This document shows, piece after piece, positions 46,782-56,643 of a DNA stretch of 64,000 bases; the stretch's first letter is position 1, and each line of letters begins with the position of its first letter. The position numbers and the translations under genes were made by a program. The stretch comes from Pseudomonas sp. MH9.2. GTDB lineage: Bacteria > Pseudomonadota > Gammaproteobacteria > Pseudomonadales > Pseudomonadaceae. The notes below the pieces were generated by a model. It searched no databases and was not told where the DNA came from. It saw only the letters and a list, made by a program, of their open reading frames with translations. The stretch covers positions 744,001-808,000 of the forward strand of contig NZ_CP133784.1 in the NCBI RefSeq assembly GCF_034353875.1, written 5' to 3'.

Positions 46782-49613
46782 TTAAACAGTGAAGGCATCT
46801 TGCAGCAGTTTTGCCTGCTGCTCGGCGTGCATTGATGCATAACCACAAGCAGGAGCCGCAGAGGCGTCACGACCAGCGTACTCAAGGACCAATGCCTTGT
46901 TGTGACCGCTGATGATACGACGCATGTGATGCTGGCTGCAGTACCAGGCGCCCTGGTTCATTGGCTCTTCCTGACACCAGACGATGTGCTTGAGGTTTTT
47001 GTACGGGCCCAGGACTTCGATCAAGTCGTCTTCCGGGAACGGGTACAGCTGCTCAATACGTACGATGGCGATGTCATCACGACCTTCGGCACGGCGTTTT
47101 TCCAGGAGGTCGTAGTAGACCTTGCCGCTACACAGCACGAGGCGACCTACTTTTTCCGGATCCTGCACGTCGACTTCTGGAATAACAGTCTGGAACGAAC
47201 CTTCAGCCAGATCTTCCAGGGTCGAAATTGCCAGTTTGTGGCGCAACAGGGACTTCGGCGTCAGCACAATCAGCGGTTTACGCAGCGGACGAATGACCTG
47301 ACGACGCAACAAGTGGTAGATCTGAGCCGGGGTCGTCGGTACGCACACCTGAATATTGTGCTCGGCGCACAATTGCAGGTAACGCTCCAGACGCGCAGAC
47401 GAGTGCTCTGGCCCCTGACCTTCATAACCGTGCGGCAGCAGCATGGTCAGACCGCACAGACGGCCCCACTTGTGCTCGCCACTGGTGATGAACTGGTCAA
47501 TAACCACTTGGGCACCGTTGGCGAAGTCGCCGAACTGGGCTTCCCAGATAACCAGTGCATTAGGCTCGGTGGTCGAATAACCGTATTCGAACGCCAATAC
47601 CGCTTCTTCCGACAGCAGGGAGTCGTACAGGTCGAAACGTGGCTGACCTTTGTACAGATTCTGCAGAGGAATGTAGGTAGCGCCATCTTTCTGGTTATGC
47701 AGCGTCGCATGGCGGTGCGAGAACGTACCGCGGCCGATGTCCTGACCGGTCATGCGAATCGGATGACCTTCGAATGCCAGGGTCGCGTACGCCATGGTTT
47801 CGGCGTAACCCCAGTTGATCGGCAGGCCGCCAACTTGCATTTTCTGACGATCTTCGTAGATCTTCGACACCTGGCGCTGAACCACGAAGCCTTCTGGCAG
47901 CTCCATCAGTTTGGCGGACAGTTCTTGCAAGGTCTTCAAGTCGAAACGGGTGTCGTGACGAGCAGTCCAGGCATGGCCCAGATATGGACGCCAATCGACG
48001 AACAGTTCTTTGTTCGGCTCTTTGACCAGGCTTTTTACTACATGCAGACCGTCGTCCAGCGCATTGCGATAGTCGTCGATTTTTGCCTGCACGCGCGCGT
48101 CGTCGAGAATACCAGCCAGGGTCAGGCGCTCGGCATACAGCTCGCGAGTGGTGCGCTGTTTGGCAATCTGCTGGTACATCAACGGCTGGGTACCGCTTGG
48201 TTCGTCAGCTTCGTTGTGGCCACGACGACGGTAGCAGACCAGATCGATCACCACGTCACGCTTGAACTGCATGCGGTAGTCGATGGCCAACTGGGTCACA
48301 AACACGACGGCTTCAGGGTCATCACCATTCACATGGAGAATCGGCGCCTGAATCATCTTGGCAACGTCGGTTGCGTACTCAGTGGAGCGCGCGTCTTCCG
48401 GGTTGCTGATGGTGAAGCCAACCTGGTTGTTGATGACGATATGGACCGTGCCGCCCGTCTTGAAGCCGCGAGTCTGCGACATCTGGAAGGTTTCCAGGAC
48501 CACGCCTTGACCTGCGAACGCAGCGTCACCGTGGATGGAAATTGGCAGAACCTTGTCACCGGTCGGATCGTTACGACGATCCTGACGTGCACGCACCGAC
48601 CCTTCTACCACAGGAGAAACGATCTCCAGGTGAGACGGGTTGAATGCCATCGCCAAGTGGACTTCGCCACCGGCTGTCATCACGTTGGACGAAAAGCCCT
48701 GGTGATATTTAACGTCACCGGAACCGAGCTCGACCTTTTTCTTGCCTTCGAACTCGTCGAACAAATCGCGCGGGTTCTTGCCGAAGGTGTTGACCAGGAC
48801 GTTCAGACGTCCCCGGTGGGCCATGCCGATCACGATTTCTTTGGTGCCGTAAGAGCCCGAACGCTGGATCAACTCATCCAGCATCGGGATCAGGCTTTCG
48901 CCGCCTTCCAGACCGAAACGCTTGGTGCCGGGGTATTTGGTACCCAGGTATTTTTCCAGGCCTTCAGCGGCAGTCACGCGCTCGAGCAAGTGGCTTTGGA
49001 TGTCAGCGGAGAACGCTGGACGCCCGCGCACGCTTTCGAGGCGCTGCATAAACCAGTTACGCTGCTCGGAATCGACAATATGGGTAAATTCAGAGCCAAT
49101 GGTGCGGCAATATGTCTGCTGCAACGCTTCGAGAATTTCGCGTAGGCTAGTTTCCTCTTTGCCGATGAACAAATCCCCGGCGCGGAAGGTTGTATCAAGA
49201 TCAGCGTTCGTCAGACCGTAATGATTGATCGACAAGTCGGCTGGCGCAGGACGTTGCCACAATCCCAGCGGATCGAGTTGGGCGCCCTGATGGCCCCGCA
49301 TCCGATAAGCCTGGATCAGTCGCAAAACTTCAACCTGCTTCTTCTCGTGTTCGCTGCTCACGCTACCGGCGGAAACCGGTTGGGCGCGGCGCTGGTTTTT
49401 GGCCAGCAACACAAAGTGATCGCGGATTGTCGAGTGCGAAACATCGGTGGCAGTGCTGCCGTCAGCTGGCAACTTCTGAAAGTAGGTGCGCCATTCTTCT
49501 GGCACAGCGTTAGGGTCGTGCAGGTAGAGCTCGTAGAGCTCTTCCACATAGGCAGCGTTACCACCGGAAAGGTGGGCACTGTTCCACATGCGCTGCATCA
49601 CGCTTTCTTGCAT
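46782..49613 (-). CDS. sucA: 2-oxoglutarate dehydrogenase E1
   Basis: 943 residues, the usual E1o length. N-terminal E2-binding tail (YVEELYELYLHDPNAVPEEW), thiamine diphosphate-binding region with IGMAHRGRLNVL and GDAAFAGQGVV, and C-terminal GYEGQGPEHSSARLER and WCQEEPMNQGAW. Decarboxylates 2-oxoglutarate and succinylates E2. Follows sdhB by 277 bp. Confidence 0.98.
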   Translation of the reverse strand: MQESVMQRMWNSAHLSGGNAAYVEELYELYLHDPNAVPEEWRTYFQKLPADGSTATDVSHSTIRDHFVLLAKNQRRAQPVSAGSVSSEHEKKQVEVLRLIQAYRMRGHQGAQLDPLGLWQRPAPADLSINHYGLTNADLDTTFRAGDLFIGKEETSLREILEALQQTYCRTIGSEFTHIVDSEQRNWFMQRLESVRGRPAFSADIQSHLLERVTAAEGLEKYLGTKYPGTKRFGLEGGESLIPMLDELIQRSGSYGTKEIVIGMAHRGRLNVLVNTFGKNPRDLFDEFEGKKKVELGSGDVKYHQGFSSNVMTAGGEVHLAMAFNPSHLEIVSPVVEGSVRARQDRRNDPTGDKVLPISIHGDAAFAGQGVVLETFQMSQTRGFKTGGTVHIVINNQVGFTISNPEDARSTEYATDVAKMIQAPILHVNGDDPEAVVFVTQLAIDYRMQFKRDVVIDLVCYRRRGHNEADEPSGTQPLMYQQIAKQRTTRELYAERLTLAGILDDARVQAKIDDYRNALDDGLHVVKSLVKEPNKELFVDWRPYLGHAWTARHDTRFDLKTLQELSAKLMELPEGFVVQRQVSKIYEDRQKMQVGGLPINWGYAETMAYATLAFEGHPIRMTGQDIGRGTFSHRHATLHNQKDGATYIPLQNLYKGQPRFDLYDSLLSEEAVLAFEYGYSTTEPNALVIWEAQFGDFANGAQVVIDQFITSGEHKWGRLCGLTMLLPHGYEGQGPEHSSARLERYLQLCAEHNIQVCVPTTPAQIYHLLRRQVIRPLRKPLIVLTPKSLLRHKLAISTLEDLAEGSFQTVIPEVDVQDPEKVGRLVLCSGKVYYDLLEKRRAEGRDDIAIVRIEQLYPFPEDDLIEVLGPYKNLKHIVWCQEEPMNQGAWYCSQHHMRRIISGHNKALVLEYAGRDASAAPACGYASMHAEQQAKLLQDAFTV

Positions 49614-49808
49614 GCTTGGTCACCCTCGGTAAGGGGACACCACCGGCGAAGACACCGCAGTAAACCTGACAAAGTCCATGTGAAACGACTCAGACAAGCC
49701 ACCAAGGTTCACGCAGATAGTCCGGGTACCAGCCCGGATGCCCCTGCTGGTCTCATTTCTTCAAAGTAAGAGCCGCAGCTTTATGAGCTACTGCTCAGGT
49801 TAAAACTA

Positions 49809-49832
49809 CGGCGCCGGTTGAAGCCTGCGCCG
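49809..49832 (-). other. Hairpin between sdhB and sucA, possible attenuator
   Basis: Minus strand: CGGCGCAGGCTTCAACCGGCGCCG-like structure; outer stem CGGCGC/GCGCCG plus inner GG/CC, followed by TAGTTTTAA. It lies 58 bp after the sdhB stop and about 195 bp before the sucA start. The rest of this 277-bp gap shows no gene. Confidence 0.5.
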
Positions 49833-49890
49833 CAGCTAGTACAGGTACATCAGTTACGGGTGTTGCGGTGCTACGAGTACAACAGTCAAA

Positions 49891-50595
49891 TCAGACGCCG
49901 CTTTGCAGCAGCATGCTGCGAACGTGACCGATAGCCTTGGTTGGGTTCAGGCCCTTCGGACACACGTTCACGCAGTTCATGATCCCGCGGCAGCGGAAAA
50001 CGCTGAACGGGTCATCCAGCGAAGCCAGACGTTCCTGGGTATGAGTGTCACGGCTGTCAGCCAGGAAACGGTAGGCTTGCAGCAGTGCAGCTGGACCGAG
50101 AAACTTGTCAGGGTTCCACCAGAAGGACGGGCAGGAAGTCGAGCAGCAAGCGCACAGAATGCACTCGTACAAACCGTCCAGCTTCTCGCGTTCTTCTGGC
50201 GACTGCAGACGCTCGATGGCCGGAGCCGGCGTGTCGTTCAGCAGGTAAGGCTTCACCTTCTCGTACTGCTTATAGAAGATGCTCATATCGACGACCAGGT
50301 CACGAATAACCGGCAAACCAGGCAGTGGACGGACCACCAGCTTGTTGCCCTTGACCACGGCAGACAGCGGCGTGATACATGCCAGGCCGTTTTTACCGTT
50401 GATGTTCATGCCGTCTGAGCCACACACGCCTTCACGGCAAGAGCGACGATAGGAGAAACCCTCGTCCTGCTCTTTGATCAGGGCCAGCACGTCCAGAACC
50501 ATCAAGTCTTTACCGTTGGTATTGACCTTGAATTCCTGCATGAACGGTGCAGCGTCCTGATCCGGGTTGTAGCGATAAACACTGACTTGCAACAT
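49891..50595 (-). CDS. sdhB: Succinate dehydrogenase iron-sulfur subunit
   Basis: 234 residues from the ATG at 50595 (MLQVSVYRYNPDQD). AAGGGT stands at proper spacing; a GTG three codons upstream is less likely. [2Fe-2S] ligands are in CREGVCGSDGMNINGKNGLAC, and [4Fe-4S]/[3Fe-4S] ligands in CILCACCSTSCPSFWW and CRGIMNCVNVCPKG. Carries electrons from SdhA to quinone. Confidence 0.98.
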   Translation of the reverse strand: MLQVSVYRYNPDQDAAPFMQEFKVNTNGKDLMVLDVLALIKEQDEGFSYRRSCREGVCGSDGMNINGKNGLACITPLSAVVKGNKLVVRPLPGLPVIRDLVVDMSIFYKQYEKVKPYLLNDTPAPAIERLQSPEEREKLDGLYECILCACCSTSCPSFWWNPDKFLGPAALLQAYRFLADSRDTHTQERLASLDDPFSVFRCRGIMNCVNVCPKGLNPTKAIGHVRSMLLQSGV

Positions 50596-50606
50596 ATCGG
50601 CCACCC

Positions 50607-52379
50607 TTAATAAGTGCGGATCATGGGCTGGAAAGTCGGAACAGTCTTCGGCGAGAAGTTCACGGCACGCTTGGCTACGCGTTTTTCACCCGGGAAATAC
50701 AGGGTGTGGCACAGCCAGTTCACGTCATCGCGATCTTCAAAGTCTTCACGGGCATGAGCGCCACGGGACTCTTTACGATTTTCTGCGGCAATCGCGGTAG
50801 CTTCGGCAACTTCCAGCAGGTTTTGCAGTTCCAGAGCTTCGATCCGAGCCGTGTTGAACGCTTGGCTCTTGTCGTTGATCTTGACGTTGGCGATGCGCTC
50901 GCGCAGGCCTGCCAGCTGAGCAATACCCTTCTGCATGTATTCGCCAGTACGGAACACACCAAAGTAGTTCTGCATGCAGCTTTGCAGTTCTTTACGCAGC
51001 GAAGCGACGTCTTCACCGGTGGTCCGCGCGTTCAAGCCAGCAAGGCGCTCGAGTGCGAAGTCAACATCGGTTTCAGTTGCGCGGCGGTATTCAACACCTT
51101 CACGCAGGCTTTGTTCCAGATGGATACCGGCTGCGCGGCCGAAGACCACCAGGTCGAGCAACGAGTTACCGCCCAGACGGTTAGCCCCGTGCACCGATAC
51201 ACAAGCCACTTCGCCGACAGCGAACAGACCTGGAATGATGGTGTCAACGCCAGCAGCGTTCTGGGTGATTGCCTGACCATGAATGTTGGTGGCAACACCA
51301 CCCATCATGTAGTGGCATGTCGGAACCACAGGAACCGGATCGGTCACTGGATCGACGTGAGCGAATGTCTTGGACAATTCGCAGATACCTGGCAGACGGC
51401 TGTGCAACACTTCTTCGCCCAGGTGATCGAGCTTGAGCATTACGTGATCGCCATCTGGACCACAACCGTTACCGGCGATGATCTCTTTAACCATGGAGCG
51501 TGCTACCACGTCACGACCAGCAAGGTCTTTGGCGTTCGGAGCATAACGCTCCATGAAACGCTCGCCGTGCTTGTTGATCAGGTAACCACCTTCACCGCGG
51601 CAACCTTCTGTAACCAGTACACCTGCGCCGGCGATGCCGGTTGGGTGGAACTGCCACATCTCGATATCCTGAACCGGCACGCCTGCACGCAGCGCCATGC
51701 CGATACCGTCACCGGTATTGATCAGTGCGTTGGTGGTCGACGAGTAGATGCGACCAGCGCCGCCAGTGGCCAGTACCGTCGCGTTTGCGCGGATGTACGA
51801 AGTTTCACCGGTTTCGATGCAGATCGCGATGATACCGACGAACACGCCGTCCTGGTTTTTCACCAGATCCACTGCATAGTATTCGTTGAGGAATACAGTG
51901 CCGGCTTTCAGGTTGGCTTGGTAAAGAGTGTGCAACAACGCGTGACCGGTACGGTCGGCAGCTGCGCAAGTACGTGCAGCCTGACCGCCCTTGCCAAAGT
52001 CTTTTGACTGACCGCCAAATGGACGCTGATAGATGCGGCCTTGCTCGGTACGGGAGAACGGCAGACCCATGTGCTCAAGTTCGAAGACCGCTTCAGGGCC
52101 TACGGAACACATGTATTCGATAGCGTCCTGGTCACCGATGTAATCGGAGCCCTTGACGGTATCGTACATGTGCCAGCGCCAGTCATCGTTTGGATCTGCG
52201 GAGGCGATGGCACAGGTAATGCCACCCTGAGCAGAAACGGTATGGGAACGAGTCGGGAATACCTTTGTAACTACAGCGGTCTTGTGACCGCCCTGGGCCA
52301 GCTGCAATGCTGCGCGCATGCCAGCGCCGCCGCCACCAATGATGATAGCGTCAAAAGAAAGCGTATTAATGTTAGCCAT
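50607..52379 (-). CDS. sdhA: Succinate dehydrogenase flavoprotein subunit
   Basis: 590 residues. FAD-binding [14 protein letters not shown] near the N-terminus, the covalent-flavin His in [10 protein letters not shown] (about residue 47), and active-site [21 protein letters not shown] with catalytic Arg (about 245-285). Oxidises succinate to fumarate at the inner face of the membrane. Four bases after sdhD. Confidence 0.98.
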   Translation of the reverse strand: MANINTLSFDAIIIGGGGAGMRAALQLAQGGHKTAVVTKVFPTRSHTVSAQGGITCAIASADPNDDWRWHMYDTVKGSDYIGDQDAIEYMCSVGPEAVFELEHMGLPFSRTEQGRIYQRPFGGQSKDFGKGGQAARTCAAADRTGHALLHTLYQANLKAGTVFLNEYYAVDLVKNQDGVFVGIIAICIETGETSYIRANATVLATGGAGRIYSSTTNALINTGDGIGMALRAGVPVQDIEMWQFHPTGIAGAGVLVTEGCRGEGGYLINKHGERFMERYAPNAKDLAGRDVVARSMVKEIIAGNGCGPDGDHVMLKLDHLGEEVLHSRLPGICELSKTFAHVDPVTDPVPVVPTCHYMMGGVATNIHGQAITQNAAGVDTIIPGLFAVGEVACVSVHGANRLGGNSLLDLVVFGRAAGIHLEQSLREGVEYRRATETDVDFALERLAGLNARTTGEDVASLRKELQSCMQNYFGVFRTGEYMQKGIAQLAGLRERIANVKINDKSQAFNTARIEALELQNLLEVAEATAIAAENRKESRGAHAREDFEDRDDVNWLCHTLYFPGEKRVAKRAVNFSPKTVPTFQPMIRTY

Positions 52380-52382
52380 GAA

Positions 52383-52751
52383 TCAGATACCCCAAAGAAT
52401 CTGCACACCCCAGACGAAGTAAGCGAACATCGCGATGCCGCAGACAGCCTGGAAGAGGAAACGTACTGCAGTCGCGGACTTGCCCAGCGCCATCGGCGTC
52501 AGGTAATCGGTTGCGATGGTCCACATGCCAACCCAGGCGTGAGCGCCCAGAGCAACAAAGGCCAGCAGACTGAAGATACGCATCGCGTTGTTAGCGAACA
52601 GCGCGTGCCATTGGGCGTACCCCAGGCCAGGGTTCGCGATGAGGTACCCGATCAGGAATATGAAATAAGCCGCGAGCACGACCGCAGATACGCGCTGCGC
52701 CATCCAGTCATAGAGGCCCGAACGCGACAGGTTAGTGACGTTGGTTACCAT
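52383..52751 (-). CDS. sdhD: Succinate dehydrogenase membrane anchor SdhD
   Basis: 122 residues from the ATG at 52751 (MVTNVTNLSRSGLYDWMAQR), overlapping sdhC by 7 bp. Three membrane helices. RSGLYDWMAQRVSAVVL and GAHAWVGMWTIATDY carry the quinone-site and heme-ligand region. Anchors SdhAB. Confidence 0.95.
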   Translation of the reverse strand: MVTNVTNLSRSGLYDWMAQRVSAVVLAAYFIFLIGYLIANPGLGYAQWHALFANNAMRIFSLLAFVALGAHAWVGMWTIATDYLTPMALGKSATAVRFLFQAVCGIAMFAYFVWGVQILWGI

Positions 52752-53119
52752 ATCCATACTCCCGCCAGAACGATCAGCACCGCGGAGACGGCGAGAACGA
52801 TTTTCGAGCCCAGTTTGCCGCCTTCCAGCGTTTCACCGATGCCCATGTCCATGATCAAGTGGCGAATACCTGCCACCAAGTGATACAGCAAGGCGGACAG
52901 CAGGCCCCAAATTACTAGCTTGGCTAGCACACTGGTCAAACACGCCTTCACTTCCCCGAAACCTTCCTCAGAGCCCAGCGATTTGCCCAATGCATAAAGC
53001 ATGATGGCAAGGCCGACAAAGAGGATGACACCGGAAATACGGTGAAGAATGGACGTGTAAGCAGTGACTGGGAGTTTGATGGTCCTTAGGTCGAGGTTTA
53101 CAGGTCGTTGGCTATTCAC
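52745..53119 (-). CDS. sdhC: Succinate dehydrogenase cytochrome b556 subunit SdhC
   Basis: 124 residues from a GTG at 53119. Three membrane helices, with the SdhC signature RPVNLDL, the quinone-site segment SILHRISGVILF and heme-ligating His in LLYHLVAGIRHLIMD. The start is odd: GTG 53119 has no ribosome binding site nearby. An AGGGG sits ten bases before another GTG at 53132 that would encode Val-Lys-Lys but is thrown out of frame by a run of seven A. See finding. Confidence 0.95.
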   Translation of the reverse strand: MNSQRPVNLDLRTIKLPVTAYTSILHRISGVILFVGLAIMLYALGKSLGSEEGFGEVKACLTSVLAKLVIWGLLSALLYHLVAGIRHLIMDMGIGETLEGGKLGSKIVLAVSAVLIVLAGVWIW

Positions 53120-53254
53120 GGCTTTTTTTCACACTTGAAGAGCCCCTAACAATCAGGGCAAAGTTGTTGGGAAGTGCACTGGTCAGGTACCCACCACCCA
53201 GGGAGTGACGACCCCTATGAAACAGGCCCTAAAGCCCCCGGCGGTCGGAGCCAG

Positions 53255-53283
53255 AGTATAGACAGTTAGGTCACTAATGACAA
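53255..53283 (-). promoter_or_regulatory. Sigma-70 promoter of sdhCDAB-suc operon
   Basis: Minus strand: TTGTCA (53283-53278), 17-base spacer, TATACT (53260-53255). Near consensus at both hexamers with ideal spacing. Confidence 0.8.
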
Positions 53284-53397
53284 CGCGCAGACTTCACGCT
53301 AATAGGCAATTGCGCCCGACTTATAAAAGGCGTAGACGGCTCGGATCTTCATGAAAAAACCTCGCCCAAAGCCCCCAGCAGCAAGACTTTAGGCAAA

Positions 53398-53425
53398 TTG
53401 ACTTTAAGATTTATCTCACTATAGT
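53398..53425 (+). promoter_or_regulatory. Sigma-70 promoter of gltA
   Basis: TTGACT (53398-53403), 16-base spacer, TATAGT (53420-53425). 58 bp before the gltA ATG. Confidence 0.75.
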
Positions 53426-53483
53426 GGTGCGGGCCCTGCGTGGGGGGTCTGTCTGATGATTTGAAGCATATATAGGAGGCCAC

Positions 53484-54773
53484 ATGGCTGACAAAAAAGC
53501 GCAGTTGATCATCGAGGGCGCAGCCCCCGTCGAGCTGCCAATTCTGACCGGCACCGTGGGTCCCGATGTAATCGACGTTCGCGGTCTAACCGCCACCGGC
53601 CACTTCACATTCGACCCTGGTTTCATGTCGACCGCCTCTTGCGAGTCGAAGATTACCTATATCGACGGTGACAAAGGCATCCTGTTGCACCGCGGTTACC
53701 CGATCGAGCAGCTTGCTGCACAATCGGACTACCTGGAAACCTGCTACCTGTTGCTCAACGGCGAACTGCCAACGACTGAACAGAAAGCCCAATTCGTGAT
53801 CACCGTGAAGAACCACACGATGGTGCACGAACAGTTGAAGACATTCTTCAACGGTTTCCGTCGCGACGCTCACCCAATGGCCGTTATGTGCGGCGTGGTG
53901 GGTGCCCTGTCGGCGTTCTATCACGACTCTCTGGACATCAATAACCCGCAGCATCGTGAAATCTCCGCGATCCGTCTGGTTGCCAAAATGCCTACTCTGG
54001 CAGCGATGGTGTACAAATATTCCATGGGGCAACCCATGATGTACCCGCGCAACGACCTGAACTACGCAGAAAACTTCCTGCACATGATGTTCAACACCCC
54101 CTGCGAGATCAAACCGATCAGCCCGGTGTTGGCCAAGGCAATGGATAAGATCTTTATCCTGCACGCCGATCACGAGCAGAACGCGTCGACCTCTACTGTG
54201 CGCATGGCTGGCTCCTCAGGGGCCAACCCGTTCGCCTGTATCGCTGCCGGCATCGCAGCCCTTTGGGGTCCGGCACACGGCGGCGCCAACGAAGCAGTAT
54301 TGGCTATGCTCGATGAAATTGGCGATGTCTCGAACATCGACAAATTCATTGCCAAGGCCAAAGACAAGAACGATCCGTTCAAGTTGATGGGCTTCGGTCA
54401 CCGGGTTTACAAAAACCGCGATCCGCGCGCCACCGTGATGAAGCAGACCTGCGACGAAGTACTCAGAGAGCTGGGCATCACCAACGATCCGCAGCTGGAA
54501 CTGGCCATGCGTCTCGAAGAGATCGCCCTGACCGACCCGTACTTCATCGAACGCTCCCTGTACCCGAACGTAGACTTCTACTCGGGCATCATCCTGAAAG
54601 CTATCGGCATTCCCACCAGCATGTTCACCGTGATCTTCGCCTTGGCGCGGACTGTCGGCTGGATCTCGCACTGGAAAGAAATGCTCTCAAGCCCGTACAA
54701 GATTGGCCGTCCTCGCCAGCTGTACACCGGCTACGTGTCTCGCGACATCGTGCCGCTGGAAGATCGTAAGTAA
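53484..54773 (+). CDS. gltA: Citrate synthase (type II)
   Basis: 429 residues, the size of the hexameric NADH-sensitive enzymes of Gram-negatives. Catalytic His in [14 protein letters not shown] (about 305), further active-site His in [11 protein letters not shown] and Asp in YPNVDFYSG. Condenses acetyl-CoA and oxaloacetate. AGGAGG-like site before the ATG. Divergent from sdhC. Confidence 0.98.
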   Translation: MADKKAQLIIEGAAPVELPILTGTVGPDVIDVRGLTATGHFTFDPGFMSTASCESKITYIDGDKGILLHRGYPIEQLAAQSDYLETCYLLLNGELPTTEQKAQFVITVKNHTMVHEQLKTFFNGFRRDAHPMAVMCGVVGALSAFYHDSLDINNPQHREISAIRLVAKMPTLAAMVYKYSMGQPMMYPRNDLNYAENFLHMMFNTPCEIKPISPVLAKAMDKIFILHADHEQNASTSTVRMAGSSGANPFACIAAGIAALWGPAHGGANEAVLAMLDEIGDVSNIDKFIAKAKDKNDPFKLMGFGHRVYKNRDPRATVMKQTCDEVLRELGITNDPQLELAMRLEEIALTDPYFIERSLYPNVDFYSGIILKAIGIPTSMFTVIFALARTVGWISHWKEMLSSPYKIGRPRQLYTGYVSRDIVPLEDRK

Positions 54774-54808
54774 GACTGCAAACCATTCTCGACCTCAACC
54801 ATCGGGAA

Positions 54809-54840
54809 TAAAAAAGGGCTGCCATTGGCAGCCCTTTTTT
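54809..54840. terminator. Bidirectional terminator gltA / START gene
   Basis: AAAAAAGGGCTGCC-ATT-GGCAGCCCTTTTTT: near-perfect stem with T-runs on both strands, between the convergent gltA and START-domain genes. Confidence 0.95.
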
Positions 54841-54880
54841 GTACCGCAGGGAAAGTTGCCCCCCCGACGATCAGAATCAA

Positions 54881-55486
54881 TTACTTCTCTGCCTTCTCTT
54901 TCAACGCCTTCAAGGTATTGAAAGGAGCGTCCACCACAAACTTGTTGGCCAGCCAGGACGGCACGCTACCACCCGGCTCTGTATGAACCTGATACGTCAC
55001 TTCAGTTTGATCGGCACCTTTGGGAACGAACTTCCAGAGACCTTCTACTTGCGCAACCCGCACAAAGCCTTTTTCCTCGGGGATATACGTTGGCACGCCC
55101 TTTAGCGTGCGCGTCAGGGTGCCATCAGCGCCCTGCTCGGAAGTCACCAGCAACACTGAGTCGCGCGGAGTCACAGGCCAAGGCGTATTGAACTGAGCGT
55201 AAGTCCACGTCCTGACGCCGTCAGACTTGAGCAACTTCTGCGACTTGCATTCATGAATCCAGGTACAAGCGCCCACAACATCTTCCTGCAGGCCGCGCAA
55301 CTTGGCCACACTTGCCTTGATTATAGTGATACCGCGATAAGCCTTGTACTTGGAGCCCGCCACATCGCTCAAGGAGATATTGATACCCCCCTCATCCTTC
55401 GCAACTTTCCAGTCTTCAGCCTGAGCGGCAGCAGCCATCAATACAGTCAAACCACACACAACAGCTATCCGATGCAGCGAACCCAT
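54881..55486 (-). CDS. START domain protein, exported
   Basis: 201 residues. Signal peptide ending AAAAQA-EDWKV (about residue 23). The rest is a START-like lipid-binding fold (GINISLSDVAGSKYKAYRG, TWTYAQFNTPWPVTPRDS, VTYQVHTEPGGSVPSWLANK). Probably periplasmic; ligand unknown, and a hydrophobic cargo is plausible from the fold. A relative lies beside gltA in P. aeruginosa too (from memory). Confidence 0.85.
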   Translation of the reverse strand: MGSLHRIAVVCGLTVLMAAAAQAEDWKVAKDEGGINISLSDVAGSKYKAYRGITIIKASVAKLRGLQEDVVGACTWIHECKSQKLLKSDGVRTWTYAQFNTPWPVTPRDSVLLVTSEQGADGTLTRTLKGVPTYIPEEKGFVRVAQVEGLWKFVPKGADQTEVTYQVHTEPGGSVPSWLANKFVVDAPFNTLKALKEKAEK

Positions 55487-55558
55487 TGTTTTATTCCTTG
55501 TTGTCGAAGTTCTGGTAAACCGGTTTGCGGGAAATCAGTTCTGCTTAAGTAAAGGCCA

Positions 55559-55816
55559 TCAAGCCACTGCGGTCGCTTGCTCCCACCAGCCAATCAGACG
55601 AATAGCCTCCGCCTGGTTCGACCCGCAGACCTCCTCATCCGCCGAAAACGCACTGCACACCGCAGGCCGATCAGGCCTGCCGAACAAAGCACACAGCGAT
55701 TCGACAGAAAGATGCAGGCAACGTTCTCCTGCGGCCTTGCCATTGGGCATGCCAGGAATAGGCGAACTGATGGAGGGTGCAATGCAGCAGGCCCCGCAAT
55801 CTGGACGACAGTCCAT
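55559..55816 (-). CDS. YkgJ-type cysteine cluster protein
   Basis: 85 residues from the ATG at 55816 (MDCRPDCGACC), preceded by GAGGAT. Cysteines arranged CxxxCGACC near the N-terminus and further single Cys at ERCLHL, LCALFG, VCSAF and EVCG, as in the UPF0153/YkgJ family, thought to bind zinc or an Fe-S cluster. Short member of the family. Function unknown. Confidence 0.85.
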   Translation of the reverse strand: MDCRPDCGACCIAPSISSPIPGMPNGKAAGERCLHLSVESLCALFGRPDRPAVCSAFSADEEVCGSNQAEAIRLIGWWEQATAVA

Positions 55817-55914
55817 AACGAATATCCTCGCGACCGGCAATGGTTAAAATCGAAGGATATTACCCGTTTAAACGCCCGTTTGAAATCAGTCTGACGGCAG
55901 ACTGCTCTTTAGCG

Positions 55915-56523
55915 CTACTGCTTGAACTCGAAATCGAGGGCAGCACCTTCGACTTCCCGCCGATTTTCGTCGCGCATTTGCAGCTTCATTGCGTTATTCA
56001 GTAAGCGGCCGTTGAGCTGGAAAGGACCTTCCGGAGCCGTTTTTTTCTCGCCAAACATGGGTGGCAATAAAGACTTGTTAACGATGGGCGCCACCGTACC
56101 AACGGGTGCCATCTCCTTGACCATATCTGTCGGCAGACTCAAGTCCAGATTCGGCTGGGAGAGACGAGTTTGCCGCACCACTTCACTCGCAGGCTTGGTC
56201 TTGCTGGACATTGGTGCGCGAGGCTTGGCAGGGGGCGATTCGGATGTGGCTTTGCTGGAGACAGTCTTTTGTACTGACGCCCTGGCCGAGGAGGTCACCA
56301 CTACCGGAACCACCGGAATGTTAGGTTTCAACTCATGGATATGCACCTGCGGTGCGATTGGCGCAGGCGGCACGACGACCGACTCCCCCACGGCGCCCAC
56401 TGGTATACCTGACGCCGCCCCAGACACGACCTTGGGCACCGGCGCAGCAGGTTTTTCAGGACCACAGGCACTCGCCAGTACAATTAACAGCAACCCGATA
56501 CAACGAAGAAAATTCATAGACAT
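55915..56523 (-). CDS. Proline-rich lipoprotein, function unknown
   Basis: 202 residues from the ATG at 56523. Signal with lipobox ASAC (Cys about 20). The mature part is low-complexity Pro/Val/Ala/Lys (about 22-150) and ends in a more structured tail PFQLNGRLLNNAMKLQMRDENRREVEGAALDFEF. No recognised domain. The Pro/Ala/Lys region suggests an extended periplasmic linker. Start could also be 56517. Confidence 0.7.
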   Translation of the reverse strand: MSMNFLRCIGLLLIVLASACGPEKPAAPVPKVVSGAASGIPVGAVGESVVVPPAPIAPQVHIHELKPNIPVVPVVVTSSARASVQKTVSSKATSESPPAKPRAPMSSKTKPASEVVRQTRLSQPNLDLSLPTDMVKEMAPVGTVAPIVNKSLLPPMFGEKKTAPEGPFQLNGRLLNNAMKLQMRDENRREVEGAALDFEFKQ

Positions 56524-56643
56524 AAATGGCAGCAAGGCAGAGGGCCATATGCTGGCCTGTTGAAGGGTTCATGACAAGCCAGCAGATTCAAACCGGACGA
56601 GTAAAGAGGCGCCGAGCACAGTACTCACCCGCGGGGTAATACC

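Larger units (their letters stand above)
53120..53483. other. 364-bp divergent control region sdhC/gltA
   Basis: No gene seen. Holds the sdhC promoter at 53255-53283 and the gltA promoter at 53398-53425, described separately, and long leaders of about 130 bp (sdhC) and 50 bp (gltA). No clear operator palindrome. Confidence 0.7.

Noticed and set aside
46902..49145. A 747-codon open frame on the plus strand opposite sucA
   Set aside because: It is fully antisense to a highly conserved gene, its translation is rich in His, Gln and Val without any domain, and it arises from codon bias of sucA.
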